Positions 57,701-64,000 of a stretch of 64,000 bases of DNA are shown here, one piece after another (within the stretch, counting starts at the first letter, position 1; the number at the start of each line of letters is the position of its first letter). A model generated the notes under the pieces. The model ran no database searches and was not told the DNA's origin. It saw only the letters and a program-made list of their open reading frames with translations. A program made the position numbers and the translations under genes. The stretch is from Micromonospora sp. WMMA1363. Its GTDB lineage: Bacteria; Actinomycetota; Actinomycetes; Mycobacteriales; Micromonosporaceae. Location of the stretch: the NCBI RefSeq assembly GCF_030345795.1, contig NZ_JAUALB010000001.1, forward strand, positions 1,545,001 to 1,609,000. The letters are read 5' to 3'.

Positions 57701-58416
57701 CCACCGCGACCGCGTCGCTGGGGCCGCAGCGGCGGGCCCAGCTCAACCGACGCAGCCTGCACCTGGCCTACGCCACCGCCGGATACAACCTGGTCGAAGG
57801 TGCCGTTGCCGTCGCGGCCGGGGCGGCGGCCTCGTCGACCGCATTACTCGGCTTCGGCCTGGACTCCTTCATCGAGGTCTCGTCCGCCCTGGTGGTGATC
57901 TGGCAGTTCCGGTCCCGGGTTCCCGAGGCCCGGGAACGGCTCGCGCTACGGCTGATCGCCGTTTCGTTCTTCGCCCTCGCCGCTTGGATCGGCGTCGATG
58001 CCGTACGGGCCCTGCTCAACCGAGGCGAAGCCGAGCCATCGCCGGTCGGCATCGGTGTCGCCGCCGTATCGGTGATGGTGATGCCGCTGCTGGTCTACCT
58101 GAAGCGCCGCACCGGTCGGGAGCTCGGCTCAGCCACCGTCGTCGCCGACTCCACCCAAACCCTGCTCTGCACCTGGCTGTCCGTCATCCTGCTCGTTGGG
58201 CTGGTCCTCAACGCGCTGCTCGGTTGGTCCTGGGCCGACCCGGTCGCCGGTCTGGTCATCGCCGCCGTCGCCGGCCGGGAAGGGGCCGAAGCGTGGCGCG
58301 GCAAGCAGTGCGGCGACTGCGCCGCCCCCACCAGCCCGAACGTGGAGACGCCCGGGTGCGGTTGCGGGCCGGGCTGCACCGACATCTGCTGCGCCGAGGG
58401 TGGGAGCCGGCGCTGA
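57697..58416 (+). CDS. Cation diffusion facilitator transporter with Cys-rich tail
   Basis: 239 residues from the GTG overlapping the CmtR-like stop. Transmembrane segments include AGYNLVEGAVAVAAGAAASS, LIAVSFFALAAWIGVDAV, VGIGVAAVSVMVMPLLVYL and TWLSVILLVGLVLNALLG. The acidic TM residues of CDF metal sites are seen in FGLDSFIEVSS and VVADSTQTLLC. The C-terminus is unusual: a short Cys-rich tail (CGDC, GCGCGPGCTDICC) with at least eight Cys that could bind thiophilic metal. With the CmtR-like sensor it probably forms a Cd/Pb efflux operon. The protein is short for a CDF, lacking the usual cytoplasmic dimerisation domain. Confidence 0.82.
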   Translation: MTTATASLGPQRRAQLNRRSLHLAYATAGYNLVEGAVAVAAGAAASSTALLGFGLDSFIEVSSALVVIWQFRSRVPEARERLALRLIAVSFFALAAWIGVDAVRALLNRGEAEPSPVGIGVAAVSVMVMPLLVYLKRRTGRELGSATVVADSTQTLLCTWLSVILLVGLVLNALLGWSWADPVAGLVIAAVAGREGAEAWRGKQCGDCAAPTSPNVETPGCGCGPGCTDICCAEGGSRR

Positions 58417-58853
58417 TCGCGGCGGCTGCCCTGGCCTGACTGGTGCTGGCGCTCGTCAGCGCGTCCATGCCCTGCCGTGCAACGGTCACGAAGCGGCGAC
58501 GGAGGAGGTGACAAGCTCGCTGACCAGGGTCGGCCCGGCGGTGGTCGTCTCCTGCCGGACGAGCCCGAAGCCGGGTACGAACCAGTACCTGGCGGTGTAG
58601 GACACCATCGCAAGGCCAACCGCCCCGCCACACGCCGTGCGTCTCACCGTCGCTGACCAGGGAGTTCTCGGATCCGAGCGGGAAGGGAGCGACGGCTCCG
58701 GGCCGACCGGGGCTGGGGTGGCTGCCATGGGCCACCACATGTGCACGATGCTCGTGAAAGGACATGAACGAGAAATAAGCCACGTTAACCCGACAAGGGC
58801 ATCATTGGGATTGTCAGTGGCAGCCAGCACACCCGCCCCAGGAGGTGCCCCTC
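58417..58853. other. Stretch between CDF gene and small membrane protein
   Basis: 437 bp with no gene I can support. A minus-strand open frame at 58486-58830 (114 codons) has no recognisable fold or ribosome binding site. The last 30 bp hold the AGGAGG for the gene at 58854. Confidence 0.4.
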
Positions 58854-59108
58854 ATGTTGCACGACTACCTGATCTCTCTGGTCCGTACCGCGGTTCCCGT
58901 CGCCGTCGGCGCCCTGCTGGCATGGCTCGCCTCCGAAGCCGGGATCGTCCTCGGCACCGAATCCTCGACCGCGTTCACCAGCGGTGTGGTGGCCTTGACG
59001 GTCGCCGTCTACTACGCGCTGGCCCGTGCCCTGGAGACGCGCTGGCCGTGGCTCGGCGTCCTGCTCGGCAGGCCGACCGCGCCGACGTACGCGGATTCAC
59101 CCCGGTAG
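58854..59108 (+). CDS. Small two-helix membrane protein
   Basis: 84 residues from the ATG at 58854, seven bases after AGGAGG. Two hydrophobic segments (LVRTAVPVAVGALLAWLA and FTSGVVALTVAVYYALARAL) and a short polar tail with TRWPWLGVLLG. It resembles hypothetical holin-like or phage-tail-associated small proteins of actinobacteria, but I do not recognise the family. A strong stem-loop follows. Confidence 0.65.
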   Translation: MLHDYLISLVRTAVPVAVGALLAWLASEAGIVLGTESSTAFTSGVVALTVAVYYALARALETRWPWLGVLLGRPTAPTYADSPR

Positions 59109-59223
59109 GAACATCGGTGCGGTGCCGCCGACCCCGGGACCGGCCGGGACCGTCCCGCCACACGACAGCAGCGGTGGCGGCCTGCGCCAACACCAACAGG
59201 GGGTTGGCAGCAGACGACGCGCG

Positions 59224-59260
59224 GCGGCCCTGCCCTCCCGGTTCGGGAGAGCAGGGCCGC
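59224..59260. terminator. Long stem-loop between convergent genes
   Basis: 17-bp arms (59224-59240 and 59244-59260) pair with one mismatch around a 3-base loop; the arms begin GCGGCCCTGC. It lies between the small membrane gene and the convergent oxidase gene, as a shared terminator would. Confidence 0.85.
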
Positions 59261-59318
59261 CTGCGTCACACTGCGCGTCGGCCCTGACGCCCGTACGTCG
59301 CAATGTGTCCCACCCTCG

Positions 59319-60800
59319 TCAGTACGGTCGGATGCTCTGTTCGTATTGGAAGAACTCGTGCGGATCGTACTTGGACTTGATCCGGCGTAGTCTGGCGTAG
59401 TTGTCGCCGTAGTATGCGGTGGCCCAGTCGCTGATACTGGTGTCCGGGACGTTGACGTAGGAGCCGTTGACGTAGGGCAGGAGTGCCCGCCGGAACTGCT
59501 CCGTCCAGGAGTAGACCGTCTTCTGTTCCGCGTCGGTTTCCCAGTCCCCGCTCCACTCCATGTAGAACTTCGGGCGCCGGTGGAAGAACGCGGTGGCGTC
59601 GGTTGGCACCCGGGCCACCGCACCGCCCCAGTTCAAGCACCAGACCTCGCCGTTGAGGCCGGGAAGTTCGGTGAGATACCGGCGGATGGTGTCGATCCCC
59701 TCGTCCGGGATCAGGTCGTACACCCAGGCCGAGGGAATGTGAGTCTTCCTTGGCAGGTCTGTGGTTCCCGCGAGTTGGTTCCACGCCTCCAGGTAGGACG
59801 TGGTCGTCATGGTGACCTGCGGGTTACCGACGTCGATCAGTGGCTGGATGATTCTTCGCAACCTGTATTCGGGCCCGCGATAGATGCCGCTGCAGTAGAT
59901 GTGACCGTTCGCCCGGGTCTTCGGGTTGAACACGGAACCGAAGCCGTCGTCGGCAGCGGGTGCGATATCCTGCCAGATCCGGAACAGTTTGCCTACGTGT
60001 CGCCAATCGTCCCACGTTATCTGGTAGACCGTGACGTCCGAGACCGGATGAATGCGGAAGGTGTAGCTGGTCGCGATGCCGAAGTTGCCGCCGCCGCCCC
60101 CACGTGAGGCCCACAGCAGGTCGGAGTGCTGCGTTTCGTCCGCGCGGATGAGCCGGGCACTCCGCTCGCCGTCGGGAACAACGATGTCGAGCCCCGTCAG
60201 ACTGTCGCTGGTCACGCCGAGACTCCGGCAGAGCTGGCCGATCCCGCCACCCAGCGTGACGCCGGCCACGCCGACACCGACCTCGGCTCCGGTGGGAACG
60301 GCGAAGTTCAGCTCTCCCAGCGCCTTGACGATTTGGTCCTGGGTGACACCCGTCTGCACGGTCGCCAGGCGCGCGCGTGTGTCGACCTCGATCCTCCGCA
60401 TGTCGCCGACGTCGATGATGACGCCGCCGTCCACCGCCGACCACCCCTCCAAACAGTGACGACCACCTCGAGCGCGGAAAGCCGTGTCGTGTCGACGACA
60501 CCAGGTGATGGCGTTGATCACGTCCTGGGCGTTCTGGCAGAAGACGATCACAAGAGGATAGGGGTTGAACTGCCGATTCCACCCGAGCCGGGCGGCGTCG
60601 TAGTCGACATCGTCGGGAAACACCAGACGTCCGGTCAGCTTCCCCGGGTCCGGATAGCGACTTCGCCCATCCAACGGGGCGCGTAGCGCAGTTTCGCTGC
60701 CGTAGGCCGCCAGTGCGGCGGGCGAGATGGTGGCAGCACCGGCAACGCCGGCACCCACTGCCAGAACACGCAGGACATCTCGTCGGGTGGTGGTTTCCAT
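59319..60800 (-). CDS. Tat-exported berberine-bridge-type FAD oxidase
   Basis: 493 residues from the ATG at 60800, preceded by AAGGAGAAAG. The Tat signal is TTRRDVLRVLAVGAGVAGAA. The PCMH FAD domain shows the bicovalent-flavin pattern: His in GGRHCLEGWSAVDGG and Cys in LGGGIGQLCRSLG. The BBE domain is at the C-terminus (YGDNYARLRRIKSKYDPHEF). Such secreted enzymes oxidise alcohols or close rings with O2 as acceptor. Substrate unknown; it is unrelated by context to the sterol genes. Confidence 0.88.
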   Translation of the reverse strand: METTTRRDVLRVLAVGAGVAGAATISPAALAAYGSETALRAPLDGRSRYPDPGKLTGRLVFPDDVDYDAARLGWNRQFNPYPLVIVFCQNAQDVINAITWCRRHDTAFRARGGRHCLEGWSAVDGGVIIDVGDMRRIEVDTRARLATVQTGVTQDQIVKALGELNFAVPTGAEVGVGVAGVTLGGGIGQLCRSLGVTSDSLTGLDIVVPDGERSARLIRADETQHSDLLWASRGGGGGNFGIATSYTFRIHPVSDVTVYQITWDDWRHVGKLFRIWQDIAPAADDGFGSVFNPKTRANGHIYCSGIYRGPEYRLRRIIQPLIDVGNPQVTMTTTSYLEAWNQLAGTTDLPRKTHIPSAWVYDLIPDEGIDTIRRYLTELPGLNGEVWCLNWGGAVARVPTDATAFFHRRPKFYMEWSGDWETDAEQKTVYSWTEQFRRALLPYVNGSYVNVPDTSISDWATAYYGDNYARLRRIKSKYDPHEFFQYEQSIRPY

Positions 60801-60814
60801 TGTTTCTTTCTCCT

Positions 60815-60854
60815 TCAGTGCCGGGACAACGATTTCAGTGCCGGGACAACGATC
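60815..60854. repeat. 20-bp tandem duplication in the oxidase leader
   Basis: TCAGTGCCGGGACAACGATT (60815-60834) is followed directly by the same sequence with the last base C (60835-60854). It lies 15-54 bp upstream of the oxidase start codon, where a promoter or regulator site is expected. Confidence 0.9.
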
Positions 60855-60939
60855 TGGCAGCGCGATGTCCGCGCTGATACCTTCTGGGGCTGTTCGAAAG
60901 AGCGATGGTAGATTCGAGGAAGCGATGGAGATGCGCTGC

Positions 60940-62256
60940 CTACGACTCGGCGTCCGCCGGCCGCTTGTCGGGCACGGCCGGCGAGGTCTCCTCTGGTGAC
61001 GCGGTCCCGCCAACGGCCGCCAGGACCGCGTGTTGGAAGTCGGCCGCCGCCTGCGGGCTTGTGAACCCCGTGCGTGCGGTGACCTGCCGGCTGTCGGTGA
61101 ATTCGGGGGCGAACCAGTCGGTGACGTCGTCGGCGCCGGGTTGGGTGATCGCCGGTGATCCGGTCTTCAGGCGGAACCCGACCTGCTCGCAGACGTGGTC
61201 CTCGGGTCGGATCAGGTGCCAGACGACGGCCGCGTCGAAGATGGGGTAGCCCGGGAAGTTGTTCGCGGCCAACTCGGCCACAAAAGGCTGTGACGCCTGC
61301 CCGAAGAACCGGGCGAGCGGGTCCGGACTGGTGGTCAGCGCCCGCAACCGGGACAACGGGACCGGCACAAGGGACGACAACTCAAAGTTGATGGCGGTGA
61401 ACGGGATCGACGTCTGTTGGAGCACCACCGCTTCCGCTCGTGGATCCATAATGTAGTTGAAGTCCACCACCGGATGGCCGAATAGTTCCAGCGGCGTCGT
61501 CGGCTTGCTGCCGACCAGAGCGACAACCCGCTTGATGCGGGTAGCCTCCGCCGGATAGTTCATAGCGAGACAGGCCACGTCGGTCAGCGGTCCGATGGCG
61601 AGGATCGTCAATCCTCTGGTCTTGCGCAACTCCTTGGCCATGAATCGGACGCCATCGTTGACACAGGTGTCCTTGAGATCCGCCCCGCTCGTGGTTTCCT
61701 GCGGTTGGTCTGACAGCCAGACGTCTGCTCCCTGGACCACGGGCACGTGGGCACCGAGCGCCCTCACCGTGGCTCGGGCGGTGACCATCGACGGTCTGAC
61801 CATCGAGTTTCCCATCGTCACGACGACACCCCGAACGTCGAGGTGGTGCGCGACAGCAAGGGCCATCGCGTAGGAGTCGTCGATGTCGGGAACCAGCGGA
61901 AGGATACCGTTACGCCTTCCCGTGGTCAGTCCCATCGTCATGTCGGTGGAGATGATGACTGGCTCACGATCGGGACGCTTCCGCCCCTGACCGCCGTCAT
62001 GATCAGGATGCTTCCGCTCACGACCCTCGACGTCGCCCGCCGGGGCACCGGAACGAAACCCGACCTCGCTCCCGCCGCTGAACGGGAGGGCATACCTCTT
62101 TGCCGGTGCCGGGGCGACGACGGTGTCCGGTACGGCACGCGCCTTCGCGTGCGCCACCGCCGGGGTGACGCCCGCACCAATAATTGCCACGGGTACCAGT
62201 AACCCGATACCCACCACCATAGTGCGCTTGACCGCAGCCCAGTGATGTCTATTCAC
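60940..62256 (-). CDS. Secreted inosine-uridine-type nucleoside hydrolase
   Basis: 438 residues from the GTG at 62256. The Sec-type signal is MVVGIGLLVPVAIIGAGVTP ending AVAHA. After a Pro/charged linker, the nucleoside-hydrolase domain begins VIISTDMTMGL, a variant of the DTDxGxDD calcium motif with a later DIDDSYAMALA supplying the Asp pair. VGSKPTTPLE and DFNYIMDPRAEAVVL follow the family. The insertion of about 15 residues between the two acidic parts of the motif is atypical. Probably salvages nucleosides outside the cell or acts on a modified substrate. Confidence 0.82.
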   Translation of the reverse strand: MNRHHWAAVKRTMVVGIGLLVPVAIIGAGVTPAVAHAKARAVPDTVVAPAPAKRYALPFSGGSEVGFRSGAPAGDVEGRERKHPDHDGGQGRKRPDREPVIISTDMTMGLTTGRRNGILPLVPDIDDSYAMALAVAHHLDVRGVVVTMGNSMVRPSMVTARATVRALGAHVPVVQGADVWLSDQPQETTSGADLKDTCVNDGVRFMAKELRKTRGLTILAIGPLTDVACLAMNYPAEATRIKRVVALVGSKPTTPLELFGHPVVDFNYIMDPRAEAVVLQQTSIPFTAINFELSSLVPVPLSRLRALTTSPDPLARFFGQASQPFVAELAANNFPGYPIFDAAVVWHLIRPEDHVCEQVGFRLKTGSPAITQPGADDVTDWFAPEFTDSRQVTARTGFTSPQAAADFQHAVLAAVGGTASPEETSPAVPDKRPADAES

Positions 62257-62696
62257 AGCCGACCCTTTCGTGCAGGGCCCAGGCAGCCGGGACCGCCCGA
62301 GTCACCGGAATGAGAAACAGAACGCAGGCCGATCCGGCCACCTATTGGCCGAATCGGGCGACAGACGCACGCTGTAACGCCTTTGAGGGATTGCACTCCC
62401 GCAGTGCTGGCTCGTCTCGTTTGACCGTATCAGCCTGGGTTGCTTCACGGGGTGCGCTTGGTTGGATCGTGAATAGGCGGTGGAACTCGCGGGGCTGGTG
62501 TGAATTCTGTCGTGCATCGGGAAAAGCTGTTGTTCCCCACGCCCAGCCGATCCGGCGTGGACCGGCTCGACTTCGACCAACCGCCGAAGCCGGCATGGAG
62601 GCGCAGATCAACGGCGTGGCGGTCTACCGCCCCGCGGATCGAGCGGTCACACATCACCGGCTCGGTGCACGGGAAGGGACACCGGCGCCCAGCCGG
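62257..62696. other. Intergenic region before the last flavoprotein gene
   Basis: 440 bp without a supported gene. It includes the promoter region of the nucleoside hydrolase. No palindrome of KstR or KstR2 type was seen here. Confidence 0.4.
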
Positions 62697-64000
62697 TCAT
62701 CCCACCTGGGATCGGACCGCACGACCGGCGACGCGGCCGGAGAACAGACAACCACCGAGGAAGCTGCCCTCGAGGGCGTTGTAGCCCATCATCCCGCCAC
62801 CGCCGAACCCGGCGACCTCGCCGGCGGCGTACAGGCCCGGAACGACGGTGCCGTCGTCGGCCAGGCAGCGCCCATCGAGGTCGGTCTCGAGCCCACCGAG
62901 GGTCTTGCGAGAGAGAATGTTGAGCCGGACCGCGATGAGGGGCCCAGCCTTCGGGTCGAGGATTCGGTGCGGCGCGGCGACGCGGATGAGTCGGTCGCCC
63001 CGGTACGTGCGGGCGGAACGGATCGCGACGACCTGCGCGTCCTTGCTGAACGTGTTGGTGAGCTGCCGGTCGCGGTTGGCGATGAGGGTACGCAGCGGCT
63101 CGAGCGCAATGGCGGGCGCCTCCGGGTCGGCGAGACGGTTCATGCCGATCACCAGATCCTCGAGGGTGTCGGCAACGACGAAGTCCTCGCCGTGCTGCTT
63201 GAACGCCTCGACGGGGCCAGGGGCCCCGGCTCTGACCCGGGACAGCAGGAGCATCAGGTCCTTGCCGGTGAGGTCGGGGTTCTGCTCGGACCCGGAGAGC
63301 GCGAACTCCTTCTCGATGATCTTCTGTGTGAGGATGAACCAGGAGTAGTCATAGCCGGTCTGCCGGAGGTGGCGCAGGGTGCCGAGGGTGTCGAACCCGG
63401 GGAAGTACGGGGCGGGCAGCCGGTTGCCCGCGGCGTCGAGCCACAGCGAGGAGGGGCCGGGCAGGATGCGGATGCCGTGGTTGTCCCAGACCGGATTCCA
63501 GTTACGCAGGCCCTCGACGTAATGCCACATCCGGTCGGGATTGATGACGCGGGCGCCGGCGTGTTGACTGATGGCCAGCATCCGGCCGTCGACGTGCGCG
63601 GGGACGCCGGAGACCATCCGCTTCGGCGGGGTGCCGAGGCGGGCGGGCCAGGCCGCGCGGACCAGGTCGTGATTGCCGCCGATGCCGCCGCTGGTGACGA
63701 TGACCGCCTGCGCGCGGGACTCGAAGTCACCGATGACGGTGCGGCTGCTCCGCTGACCGCGCTCGGCGGTGCTGGGTTCGAGCACGACGCCACGCACCCC
63801 GACCACGGCACCAGCCTCGACGAGCAACTCGTCGACCGGGTGCCGGAACGCGAACCGGATCCGCCCGGCGGCGGCGTGCTCGTGGACCCGCCGCGCGAAC
63901 GGCGCCACGACGCCGGGCCCGGTGCCCCAGGTGATGTGGAACCGGGGAACCGAGTTGCCGTGTCCGCCGGCGCGGCCGTCGCCGCGCTCGGCCCAGCCGA
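62697..64000 (-). CDS. KstD-like FAD-binding dehydrogenase (Rv0785 type), 5' end outside window
   Basis: The last 434 residues of a flavoprotein; the frame is open through base 64000, so the N-terminal FAD motif is missing. Visible pattern: GHGNSVPRFHITWGTGPGVV just inside the window edge, VIVTSGGIGGNHDLVRAAWP, NWNPVWDNHGIRILPGPSSL, YDYSWFILTQKIIEKEF, and the C-terminal FAD segment PGLYAAGEVAGFGGGGMMGY. This matches the actinobacterial family of M. tuberculosis Rv0785, often annotated as FAD-binding dehydrogenase or ketosteroid dehydrogenase-like. The substrate is unknown, and the KstD catalytic Tyr set is not conserved in the same form. Confidence 0.85.
   Translation of the reverse strand, partial: GWAERGDGRAGGHGNSVPRFHITWGTGPGVVAPFARRVHEHAAAGRIRFAFRHPVDELLVEAGAVVGVRGVVLEPSTAERGQRSSRTVIGDFESRAQAVIVTSGGIGGNHDLVRAAWPARLGTPPKRMVSGVPAHVDGRMLAISQHAGARVINPDRMWHYVEGLRNWNPVWDNHGIRILPGPSSLWLDAAGNRLPAPYFPGFDTLGTLRHLRQTGYDYSWFILTQKIIEKEFALSGSEQNPDLTGKDLMLLLSRVRAGAPGPVEAFKQHGEDFVVADTLEDLVIGMNRLADPEAPAIALEPLRTLIANRDRQLTNTFSKDAQVVAIRSARTYRGDRLIRVAAPHRILDPKAGPLIAVRLNILSRKTLGGLETDLDGRCLADDGTVVPGLYAAGEVAGFGGGGMMGYNALEGSFLGGCLFSGRVAGRAVRSQVG

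Noticed and set aside
58486..58830. 114-codon minus-strand frame as a gene
   Set aside because: No ribosome binding site, no recognisable domain, and the composition is that of surrounding noncoding DNA.

Overview
This 64-kb window comes from a high-GC actinobacterium. Actinomycetota is well supported. A Micromonosporaceae-like relative is my guess from overall gene character, with low confidence. Its core, about positions 1-1706 and 8.9-48.5 kb, is a compact sterol-degradation locus. It can be read almost gene for gene against the cholesterol regulon of Mycobacterium tuberculosis, although the blocks are rearranged.

Layout: (1) 1-1706, the end of a FadE26/FadE27 acyl-CoA dehydrogenase pair, cut by the window edge. 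(2) 1.9-8.8 kb, an interlude with a small membrane protein, an SPFH-GYF_2 gene cleanly split by an IS4-family element with a 10-bp target duplication, a zinc-ribbon partner, an ABC-ATPase stub, a deazaflavin nitroreductase, a GNAT enzyme and an IS5 remnant. (3) 8.9-19.1 kb: a nitronate-monooxygenase-like gene, fadD19 (with a 102-bp Asp-Ala/Thr-coding hexamer repeat), echA19, a FadD4-like ligase, DUF35-ltp4-ltp3, and a Tat-exported GMC cholesterol oxidase. (4) 19.2-22.7 kb: cyp125 divergent from fadA5, and a DUF3068 envelope protein. (5) 22.8-30.7 kb: the HIP (C/D-ring) module ipdF-fadE30 divergent from fadD3-echA-fadE31-32-33, with a KstR2-type operator between. (6) 30.6-37.6 kb: hsaA-D-C-B (ring A/B) divergent from kshA-small CxxC protein-kshB, then chsH3. 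(7) 37.6-47.6 kb: fadE34-fadE28-fadE29-chsH2-chsH1-ltp2 divergent from kstR, then an SRPBCC protein and kstD. (8) 47.8-64 kb, mostly unrelated genes: thioesterase, polysaccharide deacetylase, MGDG-synthase-like glycosyltransferase, AOC-barrel-like secreted protein, MFS pump, an HTH-NACHT-membrane STAND protein, a CmtR-like sensor with a CDF transporter, a Tat-exported berberine-bridge-type oxidase, a secreted nucleoside hydrolase and a KstD-like flavoprotein running off the end.

How it works together: cholesterol oxidase and KstD/KshAB act on the rings; HsaABCD open and cleave rings A/B. CYP125, FadD19, FadE26/27, FadE34, EchA19, FadE28/29, ChsH1/2/3, FadA5 and Ltp2/3/4 shorten the side chain. 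FadD3, IpdF and FadE30-33 process the HIP remnant. Four perfect and several near-perfect KstR-type palindromes (TnnAACnnGTTnnA) lie in front of most of these units, and kstR itself is present. ipdAB, echA20, hsaEFG, kstR2 and the mce4 importer are not in the window.

No wholly new system is proven. The least explained items are the HTH-NACHT-membrane protein, the operator-controlled DUF3068 protein, a crotonase lacking both usual glutamates in the fadD3 operon, the Asp-rich repeat in FadD19 and the small CxxC protein between kshA and kshB.
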